From positions 310,001 through 374,000 of the forward strand of contig NZ_JAPDRF010000003.1 of NCBI RefSeq assembly GCF_040706615.1: a DNA stretch of 64,000 bases. The letters run 5' to 3'. Shown here piece by piece: positions 30,674 to 38,891 of this stretch. This DNA is from Lentisalinibacter sediminis. Lineage in GTDB: Bacteria; Pseudomonadota; Gammaproteobacteria; Steroidobacterales; Woeseiaceae. How positions within the stretch are numbered: the first letter of the stretch is position 1; each line of letters begins with the position of its first letter. A program made the position numbers and the translations under genes. The notes under the pieces are model-generated. The model searched no databases and had not been told where the DNA came from. It saw only the letters and a program-made list of their open reading frames with translations.

Positions 30674-32338
30674 TCAGATGCTCAGCGGCGACGCTCTCTC
30701 GATCAGCCCGTGGGCATCGAGGTCCAGGCCCGGCGCGAATGTACCCCAGGTATAGCCCCGCTCGGAGCGCAGGCGCGTGGCGGCGAAACCTTCGGCCACG
30801 ATCGCCGGCGCGGCGCGGAAGAGTTCCGCCCCCTGGAACGCGAGCGCAAGCGACTCGACGAAATGCCGGGCCGTGGCTTCGCCCAGCGCCTCTTTCACGT
30901 TCAGCGTCGTGACCGTATGGATCAGGCCGTCCAGGTAGCGGTCCGCGCCGCGGGCCCCGTCCAGTTCCGCGAACAGCGCTTCCAGCACACCCGGGTCGCG
31001 CTGTATGGCCCGCAGGGTATCCAGCGCGATCACGTTGCCGGAGCCTTCCCAGATGCTGTTCAGCGGTGACTGGCGGAAGTAGCGGGGCATCGGCGACTCC
31101 TCCACGTAGCCCGCGCCGCCGAGACACTCCATGGCCTCGTAGACGAGAGACGGGGTGCGCTTGCAGATCCAGTACTTCGCGATCGGCGTGAGTATGCGCG
31201 CGATGGCGGCGGCATGCTCCGAGTGCGGGGCGTCGTCGAAGGCGCGAGCCACCCGGAAACTCATGGCGAGCGCCGCCTCCTGCTCCAGCGCCAGATCCGC
31301 GAGCACCTGAGCCATGGCCGGATGCTCGACCAGCCGCGGGCCGAAGGCGCGCCGGTGTCCGGCGTGCCACAGCGCCTGGGACAGCGCGGCACGCATGATG
31401 GCCGTCGAGCCCACCATGCAATCGAGCCGCGTGCCCTGGACCATCTCGATGATGGTCCGCACGCCGCGGCCCTCCTCACCCACCATCCGCGCCCAGGCGT
31501 TGTGGTATTCGATCTCGCTGGAGGCATTCGAGCGGTCGCCGAGCTTGTCCTTCAGTCGCACCACCTGGATGGTGTTGCGTGTCCCGTCAGGCCTCCATTT
31601 CGGCGCGAAGAAGCAGGACAGGCGGCCATCGGTCTTCGCCAGCGTCAGGAAGCCGTCGCTCATCGGCGCCGAGCAGAACCACTTGTGGCCGACGAGCTCG
31701 TATTCTCCCTCCGCGCCCAGGGGCACGGCGCGGGTAGTGTTGGCCCGCACGTCGGAACCGCCCTGCTTCTCGGTCATCGCCATGCCGAGGGTTACGCCCC
31801 GCTTCTCGCCGGCCGGAATGCAGCGGGGATCGTAGGCCGCCACCGCCACCCGCGGCTCCCATTCCGCCGCCAGGTCCGGCTGATGGCGCAACGTGGGGAC
31901 GCAGGCGTAGGTCATCGAGAAGGGGCAGCACACGCCCTGGTCCGCCTGGCTCAACACGTACATCAGCGCCGAGTGCGCCACGTGGCCGCCCTGCTCCGCC
32001 GTCCAGGCCACCGAACTCACGCCGCTCTCGAGCCCCAGCGCCATCAGCCGGTGGTAGTCGGGATGAAAATCCGCCTCGTCGATGCGCTGACCGTAGCGGT
32101 CGAAGGCCTTCAGGACCGGCGGGCTGGCATTCGCCCGCGCGGCCCAGTCCTGGACCTCGGCCGAGCCGACCCGCGCGCCCAGCCGACCGAGTTCCGCATC
32201 CAACCAGGCGGCGCCGTTACGGCTCACGGCCTCCTTCAGCGCGATGTCGTTCTCGTAGCAGTTGACGCCCTCCAGCGGCGGCGCCTGGTTGATGACCTCG
32301 TGGGTCGCGAGTTCGGTGCGCGGCTTCAGGTGTCCCAT
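30674..32338 (-). CDS. aidB: AidB-like acyl-CoA dehydrogenase
   Basis: 554 residues, matching the E. coli AidB layout end to end: an early FNQ/INQAPPLEG-type start, GMAMTEKQGGSDVRANTT, LVGHKWFCSAPMSDG, RLKDKLGDRSNASSEIEY, MVQGTRLDCMVGS and LGGAGYVEESPMPRYFR followed by PLNSIWEGSGNVIALD. AidB is a flavoprotein of the adaptive response to DNA alkylation with weak isovaleryl-CoA dehydrogenase activity; its DNA-protective mechanism is debated. The window shows no Ada gene or clear Ada box nearby. It lies alone between ilvC and the ior genes on the same strand. Confidence 0.9.
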   Translation of the reverse strand: MGHLKPRTELATHEVINQAPPLEGVNCYENDIALKEAVSRNGAAWLDAELGRLGARVGSAEVQDWAARANASPPVLKAFDRYGQRIDEADFHPDYHRLMALGLESGVSSVAWTAEQGGHVAHSALMYVLSQADQGVCCPFSMTYACVPTLRHQPDLAAEWEPRVAVAAYDPRCIPAGEKRGVTLGMAMTEKQGGSDVRANTTRAVPLGAEGEYELVGHKWFCSAPMSDGFLTLAKTDGRLSCFFAPKWRPDGTRNTIQVVRLKDKLGDRSNASSEIEYHNAWARMVGEEGRGVRTIIEMVQGTRLDCMVGSTAIMRAALSQALWHAGHRRAFGPRLVEHPAMAQVLADLALEQEAALAMSFRVARAFDDAPHSEHAAAIARILTPIAKYWICKRTPSLVYEAMECLGGAGYVEESPMPRYFRQSPLNSIWEGSGNVIALDTLRAIQRDPGVLEALFAELDGARGADRYLDGLIHTVTTLNVKEALGEATARHFVESLALAFQGAELFRAAPAIVAEGFAATRLRSERGYTWGTFAPGLDLDAHGLIERASPLSI

Positions 32339-32433
32339 CGTTCGCTCCGGTCGGTGGATCTGCCCACAATGTAACGCCGCCGCGGCGCGGCGTCAGCCGT
32401 GGACGGACCGGATCGCCGTGCGGGGCCTGCGCG

Positions 32434-33450
32434 TCAGTTCTTCTCCCGGTCCACCAACCGGTTCGCAGTGATCCAGGGCATCATCTCCCGCAGCCGCGCG
32501 CCGGTGGTCTCGATGAGGTGCGCCTCGGTGTTGCGCCGCTGCGCCGTCATCGACGGGTAGTTCATGGCGCCCTCCGCGATGAACGACTTGGCGTACTCAC
32601 CGCTCTGGATGCGCTCCAGCGCATTGCGCATCGCCGCCCGCGACTGCTCGTTGATGACTTCCCTGCCGGTGTAGTACTCGCCGTACTCCGCATTGTTGGA
32701 AATCGAGTAGTTCATGTTGGCGATGCCGCCCTCGTACATCAGGTCGACGATCAGTTTCAGCTCGTGCAGGCACTCGAAGTAGGCGAGTTCCGGCGCGTAG
32801 CCGGCCTCGACCAGCATCTCGAAGCCGGCCTTCACCAGCTCCACGCAGCCGCCGCACAGCACGGTCTGCTCGCCGAAGAGATCGGTCTCCGTCTCGTCGC
32901 GGAAGGTGGTCTCGATGATAGCCGTGCGGCCGCCGCCGATGCCGCACGCATAGGACAGCGCGACATCCTTCGCCCGGCCGCTCGCATCCTGGAAAATGGC
33001 CACCAGGTCCGGGATGCCGGCACCTTTGGCGAACTCGCTGCGCACGGTGTGACCGGGCGCCTTCGGCGCGATCATGACGACGTCGAGATCCGCCCGCGGC
33101 ACCACCTGGTTGTAATGGATGACGAAGCCGTGGGCGAATGCGAGGGTGGCGCCCTGCTTCAGGTTCGGCTCGACCTGATCCCGGTACAGCGCCGCCATGG
33201 ACTCGTCCGGCGCCAGCATCATCACGAGATCGGCGCCGGCGACGGCCTCGGCCACGCCCTGGACCCGCAGCCCGGCTTTCTGCGCCTTCGCCACGGACGC
33301 CGAGCCCTCCCGCAGCCCCACGGTCACCTCGACACCGGAGTCCTGCAGGTTCAGCGCATGGGCGTGTCCCTGGGAGCCGTAGCCGATCACGGACACCTTC
33401 ATGCCCTGGATGATGGAGAGGTCGCAGTTCTTGTCGTAGAAGATGTTCAT
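32434..33450 (-). CDS. ilvC: Ketol-acid reductoisomerase, class I
   Basis: 338 residues, the standard length of the short class. It converts acetolactate/acetohydroxybutyrate to the dihydroxy acids in valine and isoleucine synthesis. The NADPH-binding loop is VIGYGSQGHAHALNLQDSG; metal and substrate residues lie in KAPGHTVRSEF, IETTFRDETETDLFGEQ and YECLHELK-like blocks (here FECLHELKLIVDLMYEGG). ATG 33450 has AGGAG six bases upstream. It is divergent from ilvY. A perfect 25-bp inverted repeat begins 38 bp upstream of the start and should lie in its mRNA leader. Confidence 0.97.
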   Translation of the reverse strand: MNIFYDKNCDLSIIQGMKVSVIGYGSQGHAHALNLQDSGVEVTVGLREGSASVAKAQKAGLRVQGVAEAVAGADLVMMLAPDESMAALYRDQVEPNLKQGATLAFAHGFVIHYNQVVPRADLDVVMIAPKAPGHTVRSEFAKGAGIPDLVAIFQDASGRAKDVALSYACGIGGGRTAIIETTFRDETETDLFGEQTVLCGGCVELVKAGFEMLVEAGYAPELAYFECLHELKLIVDLMYEGGIANMNYSISNNAEYGEYYTGREVINEQSRAAMRNALERIQSGEYAKSFIAEGAMNYPSMTAQRRNTEAHLIETTGARLREMMPWITANRLVDREKN

Positions 33451-33488
33451 GGCGGGCTCCTGTCGATGATGTGGACGCATGTGATGAT

Positions 33489-33552
33489 CCTGTAGGAGGG
33501 CCTTCAGGCCCGACCCGGTTCATTGGATCGGGCCTGAAGGCCCTCCTACAGG
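33489..33552. repeat. REPIN: REP doublet forming a perfect 25-bp hairpin
   Basis: The arms 33489-33513 and 33528-33552 are exact reverse complements around a 14-nt loop. Each arm has the GTAG head typical of REP elements (GTAGGAGG) and an inner palindrome GGGCCT-TC-AGGCCC. REP doublets of this design are mobilised by RAYT tyrosine transposases encoded elsewhere in the genome; none is in this window. It is the only copy seen here. It sits between the IlvY site and ilvC. Confidence 0.85.
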
Positions 33553-33610
33553 AATGGGGGCACCATAGTGCAACGGCTGTATTTTCTAAAATGAAATATT
33601 TAAAATTCTA

Positions 33611-33629
33611 TGTTGCACTTTCTGCAACA
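33611..33629. promoter_or_regulatory. IlvY operator
   Basis: TGTTGCA-ctttc-TGCAACA, a perfect 7-bp inverted repeat of LysR type, 11 bp before the ilvY ATG. A further half site TGCAAC lies at 33569-33574. E. coli IlvY binds TTGCAA-containing operators in the same divergent layout, so this site should autoregulate ilvY and activate ilvC when acetohydroxy acids are present. Confidence 0.65.
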
Positions 33630-33640
33630 ATGGAGCCAGC

Positions 33641-34552
33641 ATGGACGACCGCAGCCTGCGTGCCTGCCTGAGCCTGGCCGACACCCTGCACTACGGGCGG
33701 GCCAGCGCGGCCTGCCACATGAGCCCGTCGACGCTCAGCCGCATCATCAGCGGCCTGGAGGAGGAACTCGGCGTCCGGCTGTTCGAGCGGGACAACCGCA
33801 GCGTCACGCTCACCCCGGCGGGCGAGCGCTTCCGGACGTGGGCCCGCGAGACGCTGGAGCAGTGGGAGGCGCTGCGGGCCGGCCTGGCCGCCGACAGCGA
33901 CGAGCTGACCGGCGAGATCAGCATCTACTGCTCGGTCACGGCCAGCTACAGCTTCCTGTACGACCCGGTCGCCGAGTTCCGGCGGCGCCATCGGCGGGTG
34001 CGGATCACGGTGCACACCGGCGACCCGGAGCAGGCCGTGGCCCGGGTGCGCGCAGGCGACGAGGACCTGGCCATCGGGGCCCGCCCGGAGCGGCTCCCCG
34101 CCGGCCTCGCCTTCGAGCCCATGGCCGTCTCACCGCTGGTGTTCATCGCTTCCCGTGAAGACCCGGACATGGATCGTTTTCTGAAGCCGCGCATGCGGCC
34201 CGCCGACTGGGCCTCGGTGCCCATGATATTGCCCGAGCGGGGACTCGCCCGGGAGCGGGTCGAGCGCTGGTTCCGGGACAAGGGGATACGGCCCCAGGTG
34301 CTGGCCCAGGCAGCCGGCAACGAGGCCATCGTCAGCATGGTCGGGCTCGGCGGCGGCGTGGGTGTCGTGCCGCTGATCGTCCTGGAGAACAGCCCGCTGG
34401 CCGGCAGGGTGCGGCAGGTTGCCGCCCGCCCCGCGCTGGCGCCTTTCGAGGTGGGATTGTTTGCGCGCCGCAAGCGGCTCGGCGACCGGCTGGTGCGGGC
34501 CTTCTGGTCGGCGCTGACCGCCGGCGGGCCGGCGCCCCCGGCGAATGCCTAG
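33641..34552 (+). CDS. ilvY: LysR-family regulator IlvY
   Basis: 303 residues. The N-terminal LysR helix-turn-helix reads CLSLADTLHYGRASAACHMSPSTLSRIISGLEEELG followed by LFERDNRSVTLTPAG (parts listed to show the motif), very close to E. coli IlvY, which has the same MSPSTLSR-type recognition helix and the CSVTAxYS block (here CSVTASYSFLYDP). The effector domain ends with GGGVGVVPLIVLENSPL. It activates ilvC in response to acetolactate/acetohydroxybutyrate. The divergent position next to ilvC supports the identification. Confidence 0.93.
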   Translation: MDDRSLRACLSLADTLHYGRASAACHMSPSTLSRIISGLEEELGVRLFERDNRSVTLTPAGERFRTWARETLEQWEALRAGLAADSDELTGEISIYCSVTASYSFLYDPVAEFRRRHRRVRITVHTGDPEQAVARVRAGDEDLAIGARPERLPAGLAFEPMAVSPLVFIASREDPDMDRFLKPRMRPADWASVPMILPERGLARERVERWFRDKGIRPQVLAQAAGNEAIVSMVGLGGGVGVVPLIVLENSPLAGRVRQVAARPALAPFEVGLFARRKRLGDRLVRAFWSALTAGGPAPPANA

Positions 34553-34556
34553 CCGG

Positions 34557-34994
34557 CTAGCCGGGGACGATGCCGGCCAGTTCGGCGGGGGTGATCTTCA
34601 GCGCCTTCGCCACCATGTCGAAGAAGTTCACCTCGCGCTCGCTGATGCGGCAGTCGCTGTGGATGACGTCGGCGAGCGCCTTGGCGATGGCCACCCGCTC
34701 CGAGGATTGCAGGCGCTTCGCCACGCTGGACAGATAGTCGGGCAACGGGGCGTTCTCGTAGATTTCGGACTTGGCCGCGACGCGGATGTCGGCGGCGTGG
34801 ATGTCCTCGTCCAGCATGCGCTTGAGGATGGTCTGCACCGTGTCCACCTCGGCCGGGTCGATGTTGGCGTCGGCGCTCGTGGCCCGGGAGAGGGTCATCA
34901 GCAGCACTTCCTTGAACAGGGTGCGCCGGTCTTCCTCGGTCGGCTCCGAGCCGCCGAAAATCTTCAGTACGCTACTGAGATCCGCTATCGCCAT
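34557..34994 (-). CDS. TerB-like (tellurite-resistance/DjlA N-terminal fold) protein
   Basis: 145-residue all-helical protein. The arrangement LMTLSRATSADANIDPAEVDTVQTIL, then AKALADVIHSDCRISEREVNFFDMVAKAL, repeats the TerB pattern of an acidic, probably metal-binding helix pair (DANIDPAE; DCRISERE). TerB-like proteins occur in stress and membrane-associated complexes; the role here is unknown. It is convergent with ilvY, 4 bp away. The 111-bp gap upstream (34995-35105) holds a palindrome GCCGCTGCAGCGGC (35021-35034) and a -10-like TATACT on the minus strand. Confidence 0.75.
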   Translation of the reverse strand: MAIADLSSVLKIFGGSEPTEEDRRTLFKEVLLMTLSRATSADANIDPAEVDTVQTILKRMLDEDIHAADIRVAAKSEIYENAPLPDYLSSVAKRLQSSERVAIAKALADVIHSDCRISEREVNFFDMVAKALKITPAELAGIVPG

Positions 34995-35105
34995 GTGAGG
35001 TCTCCCGCCTTGTCCGGACCGCCGCTGCAGCGGCCCGTATTGTGATTGTGGGCGCAGTATATACGTATGCGAGCCGATCTTGCACGGCCATGGTGCGCCG
35101 GCCCG

Positions 35106-36353
35106 TCAGCCCACGACACGATCTCTCCCCGCGCGCTTGGCCCGGTACAGGTTCGCGTCCGCCCTGCCGAGGACGTCGGCCCGGTCTTTCCCCCGTCCGC
35201 TGGCGGCGACTCCGATACTGACGGTCACCCTCAGCGACGGCGCCATATCGGACCAGTCCATCGACGCCACCGCCACACGGATGGCCTCGCCGATGCCGGC
35301 GGCCGCCGCGGCGTCAGTAGCGGGCAGACAGATCAGGAATTCCTCGCCGCCGTAGCGGGCGACCATGTCGGTCTCCCTGCAGTGGGACTCGAGCAGTCGC
35401 GAAAGCCGCTCCAGTACCGCATCGCCCACCGCGTGTGAGTGTGTGTCGTTGATCAGCTTGAAATGGTCGACGTCGGTCAGGATCACGCCCAGCGGGCGCC
35501 CAACGCGCTCCGCGAGCTCGAGCTGACCGTCGATGAAGCCGTCGGCATAGCGTCGGTTGAACAGCCCGGTGAGCTTGTCCCGGGTCGCCTGCCGTTCGAG
35601 CTCCAGGGTCTTGGCCCTGAGTTCGCGGGTGCGCTCCTCCACCAGCGCCTCCAGCCGCTGGCGCATGTCTGCGAACTCCTTCAGCGCCAGCATGCCCAGC
35701 GAGAGGACGAACAGCAGGGTCATGATGACGGCCACCTCCATGCGGCTGAAGACGATCGCCACCAGCACGGCGGCCGGTACCGAACCGATCTCGATCATCG
35801 TCTGGAAGGCGCTGAACATCCCCGCCGTGTCCATGCCGCGCAGGCTTACGTAGATGCGCATGCCGATCTCGTTGACGGCCTGCATGGTCAGCGCCAGCAG
35901 CGCGATAAGGGCTGCGCTGCGCCAGTCGATGTCAGTCAGCGGCACCGGGCCGCCGAGCCTGACATAGAGCAGCCCCGCGACCAGGATCATCAGCGACATG
36001 AGACCCGCGTTGTGCAGGGAGGCCGTGACGGTCCGGCGGATTCTGCCGCTGCGCAGCCGCTGCAGCGGCCACAGCAGAGAAGCCAGGCCGTTGATGATGG
36101 CGGCATCCACCGGCCCCAGCAGCAGGAGGCTGGACACCTGGGCGACGCGATCGAAGGAAACGTGGCCGAAGGTCGGGTGGGGATAACCCACGGTGATCGT
36201 GAACAGCCCGAACAGCAGGAAAAAACCTGCCAGCGGCAACTCGTCGGCGGTTATGGAGGCGCCTGTCGCCACCGCCGCCGCCGCGATCGCCGTGACGGCA
36301 ACCGCGAACAGGGCAGCGGCGTAGACCAGGTCTGCCGGCAGCCTGGCGTTCAG
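35106..36353 (-). CDS. Membrane diguanylate cyclase (GGDEF), apparent CTG start
   Basis: About 415 residues. Six or seven hydrophobic helices (MASE-like sensor, about 1-210) lead through a coiled-coil linker (MRQRLEALVEERTRELRAK) to a GGDEF domain with DKLTGLFNRR, DVDHFKLIND and the active motif RYGGEEF near 333. RETD five residues before it is an intact inhibitory I-site. It should make c-di-GMP. The frame has no ATG/GTG/TTG that keeps helix 1; CTG at 36353 has GGAGG seven bases upstream and overlaps the TreT stop as CTGA. The first GTG (36272) would begin after helix 1. Confidence 0.85.
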   Translation of the reverse strand: MNARLPADLVYAAALFAVAVTAIAAAAVATGASITADELPLAGFFLLFGLFTITVGYPHPTFGHVSFDRVAQVSSLLLLGPVDAAIINGLASLLWPLQRLRSGRIRRTVTASLHNAGLMSLMILVAGLLYVRLGGPVPLTDIDWRSAALIALLALTMQAVNEIGMRIYVSLRGMDTAGMFSAFQTMIEIGSVPAAVLVAIVFSRMEVAVIMTLLFVLSLGMLALKEFADMRQRLEALVEERTRELRAKTLELERQATRDKLTGLFNRRYADGFIDGQLELAERVGRPLGVILTDVDHFKLINDTHSHAVGDAVLERLSRLLESHCRETDMVARYGGEEFLICLPATDAAAAAGIGEAIRVAVASMDWSDMAPSLRVTVSIGVAASGRGKDRADVLGRADANLYRAKRAGRDRVVG

Positions 36354-37807
36354 CGCAACGCCTCCAGCAGATCTTCGGCGAGGCGCAGGTGGTCCGCGAC
36401 GCTGCGCGGCTCGAGGAAGCGCTCGCTCACCCGCTCCCTGGCAGCAGCGCCAAGCCGGTCCCGCAGCCCGCTGTCGCCCACGAGGCGTTCCAGCAGGCCG
36501 GCGAACGACTCCAGGTCGCGCGGGTCGTCGAGCAGCAGGCCGTGGCGGTCGTCCTCGATCTGGTCCTGGATGCCGCCCACCCGGGTCGCCAGCACGGCCG
36601 TGCCCTTCCACATGGCCTCGGTGACCGTGAGGCCGAAGCCCTCGTGCAGGCTCTTCTGCACGATGACGGCCGCATGGCGCTGGATGGCATTGACCATGGC
36701 GGCGTTCTCCTCGACGTCGACCATGGGCAGCATGGCGAGATGGATGCGGCTGCGCTGGGCGTGGGGCAGCTCGCGCCAGACCCGGAACACCTCGTGAAAC
36801 ACCTCGATGCCTTCCGGGTCGTCGGCCACGCCGGTCACGCTCGGCCCGACCATCACCAGCTCGGCGCCGCCGTCCCCGCCATGGCTCAGCCAGGTGGCGA
36901 AGCCCTCGATCACGCCGCAGGGGTCTTTCAGCGGATCCCAGCGCGAGACCTGCACCACCATGGGGAGGTCCGGCGGCGTCGGCTGACCGCAGCGGATGAG
37001 GTCTGCGTGACGGTCCACGCGGCCACGGCTGCCGTCGCTGCGGAAGAACTCGTAGTCCGGCGCCGCAGGCAGGGGACCCGACACCAGGCCGGCATGCACC
37101 AGCAGCGTGCGCACGGCGTTCTCGCTCATGTCCTGATTCTTCGGCGTGAACGCATCGATGCTCGGCGGGATGATGACGGTGCGGTCCCGGTCGATGATCG
37201 GCGGTACGTAGGCGTCACGGGAAAACACGAACCGGCGGGGATAGGCGAGATAGGGGCTCAGAAACTGCCAGGCCCGGTCGTACTCCTCGTTCCAGTCGCT
37301 ATGGCCGATGTGGCAGCGCCAGGCGACAGCGGCGCCGTGCTCGACCAGGTAACGGGCCAGCCCCAGGGTCTGCGGGTCGTGCAGCAGGACGACGTCGCCG
37401 GGCTTGACCAGCGCCAGCAGCTCCGCCGCATTGTCCTCGAGGGTTGCCTCATAGATGCGCCGTGCCTCGTCGTCCAGGGGCGTTCCGTCCCCCGGCTCGC
37501 CGTGCAGCCCATGGTGCAGGCGCTTCGTCACACGGAAGAACGCCGGGTTGCCGCCGATGACCAGCCAGCGGGAGTCGATGTCGAAATGGCGGCAGTAGCC
37601 GAGCAATGAAGGCAGCATCTCGGCGACGCCGCCGCCCTCCGCCGTGGAATTCAGGTGCCAGAAGACACGGCCTTCCAGCGCCCGGGCGAGCCGCGCAGCC
37701 TCGGCGCTGAGATCCGCGAGGAGCCCCGGCGCGGCGAGGCCCTCGTACCGGTCGATGCTGAGCGAGTGGATGTCGACCTCGAAAAGCCTGCCCGTATCCT
37801 GTTCCAT
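36350..37807 (-). CDS. treT: GT4 glycosyltransferase, TreT/trehalose synthase-like
   Basis: 485 residues. The N-terminal domain begins with a region around GRVFWHLNSTAEGGGVAEMLPSL (HxNSTxxGGGVAE is the TreT/trehalose phosphorylase signature), then GDVVLLHDPQTLGL and CHIGHSDW. The C-terminal GT-B half has VVQVSRWDPLKDPCGVIEGF, QKSLHEGFGLTVTEAMWKGT and VLATRVGGIQDQIEDD. TreT makes trehalose reversibly from NDP-glucose and glucose; related enzymes use glucose-1-phosphate, so the donor is uncertain. ADP-glucose from the nearby glgC is a possible donor. ATG 37807 follows GGAGGCGGG. The stop overlaps the GGDEF start. Confidence 0.8.
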   Translation of the reverse strand: MEQDTGRLFEVDIHSLSIDRYEGLAAPGLLADLSAEAARLARALEGRVFWHLNSTAEGGGVAEMLPSLLGYCRHFDIDSRWLVIGGNPAFFRVTKRLHHGLHGEPGDGTPLDDEARRIYEATLEDNAAELLALVKPGDVVLLHDPQTLGLARYLVEHGAAVAWRCHIGHSDWNEEYDRAWQFLSPYLAYPRRFVFSRDAYVPPIIDRDRTVIIPPSIDAFTPKNQDMSENAVRTLLVHAGLVSGPLPAAPDYEFFRSDGSRGRVDRHADLIRCGQPTPPDLPMVVQVSRWDPLKDPCGVIEGFATWLSHGGDGGAELVMVGPSVTGVADDPEGIEVFHEVFRVWRELPHAQRSRIHLAMLPMVDVEENAAMVNAIQRHAAVIVQKSLHEGFGLTVTEAMWKGTAVLATRVGGIQDQIEDDRHGLLLDDPRDLESFAGLLERLVGDSGLRDRLGAAARERVSERFLEPRSVADHLRLAEDLLEALR

Positions 37808-37936
37808 CCCGCCTCCGGGGGCTGCCAAAAGGGCGCATGATAGCGTGACCGCCCCGCCGCTTCATGCAGCCGGCGCGCAGCGAAGCGTGTAAGCTCCCGG
37901 ACATCCATCGGCAGGGGCGGTTCGGCAGAGAGGGCA

Positions 37937-38875
37937 ATGAGCAGCGACCCGGCGAACGACAGCACCGCCCGCCCGGCCGTCCCCCCCGTTCCCCTCATCG
38001 TGAACCCGGCCGCCGGGCGCGGCGCGGCCGGGCGACACGGCGACGCGATGTGCCGTGTGCTGGAGGCCGCCGGCCGTCCCGCCACGCTCCGCTACAGCCG
38101 GGAACCCGGCCACATGGCGGCGCTGCTGCGGGAGGCCGCCGCAGCCGGATCCCGCGAAGTCGTCGTGGCCGGGGGCGACGGCACGGTCCGGGAAGCCGTG
38201 AACGGGATCCTCGGCCAGGGGCTGGATCTCGCCCTCGGCGTGATCCCGGGCGGTACCGGCAACGACTTCGTAAAATCGCTGGGCACGCCGCGCAGCTGGC
38301 GCAACGCCTGTGCCGCGCTCGCGGTAGCGCTGGCCGAGCGCCGTCGGCGACGCATCGACGTGGGCTACTGCAACGGGCAGTGGTTCGCCAACAGCGTCGG
38401 CATCGGGCTGGACGGCGTGGTGGTCCGAGCCGCCGAACGGGTGCGCTGGCTGCCCGGCCTGCTCGCCTACCCGGCCGCCCTCGCCCTCGTGCTGCGCAGC
38501 GGAGTGGATGCGGCCGAGGTACGCATCGAGGCCGACGGCCGCCGCCTCCAGCTGCCGGCGTCGATGGTGATTGCCTGCAACGGCGCCTGGTTCGGGGGCC
38601 TGTTCCACATCGCCCCGCCGGCCAGCCTGGACGACGGCCTGCTGTCGGTGGTGGTCGCCGCACCGCTCAGCCGCCGCCGGGTGCTGACCCTGGTGCCGCA
38701 GGCCGTCCGGGGCACCCACATGAGCGCGCCGGAAGCCATGCTGTTCAGCGCACGGGAACTCGTCATCGAGACCTCCGCGCCACTGCCCCTGGAAGCCGAC
38801 GGCGAGGCCGCCGACACCCCGGTGACCCGGCTCGCGATCCGCTGCGTGCCGGCCGCGCTGTCCGTCATAGCCTGA
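37937..38875 (+). CDS. Diacylglycerol/lipid kinase, DagK/YegS family
   Basis: 312 residues. The catalytic domain begins PLIVNPAAGRGAAG and carries the nucleotide loop VVVAGGDGTVREAVNGIL (GGDGT) and IPGGTGNDFVKSLG. The C-terminal beta-sandwich includes NSVGIGLDGVVV and GGLFHIAPPASLDDGLLSVV. Bacterial members phosphorylate diacylglycerol or other lipid hydroxyls with ATP at the membrane. It could recycle diacylglycerol, also a substrate of WS/DGAT, but the two genes are 16 kb apart. Divergent from treT, convergent with gabD (16 bp). Confidence 0.88.
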   Translation: MSSDPANDSTARPAVPPVPLIVNPAAGRGAAGRHGDAMCRVLEAAGRPATLRYSREPGHMAALLREAAAAGSREVVVAGGDGTVREAVNGILGQGLDLALGVIPGGTGNDFVKSLGTPRSWRNACAALAVALAERRRRRIDVGYCNGQWFANSVGIGLDGVVVRAAERVRWLPGLLAYPAALALVLRSGVDAAEVRIEADGRRLQLPASMVIACNGAWFGGLFHIAPPASLDDGLLSVVVAAPLSRRRVLTLVPQAVRGTHMSAPEAMLFSARELVIETSAPLPLEADGEAADTPVTRLAIRCVPAALSVIA

Positions 38876-38891
38876 ACAATAGCCCGAGGCG

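Noticed and set aside
35040..35075. Minus-strand promoter for the TerB-like gene
   Set aside because: TATACT is a good -10, but no acceptable -35 is found at 16-18 bp, so it is only mentioned in the gene entry.
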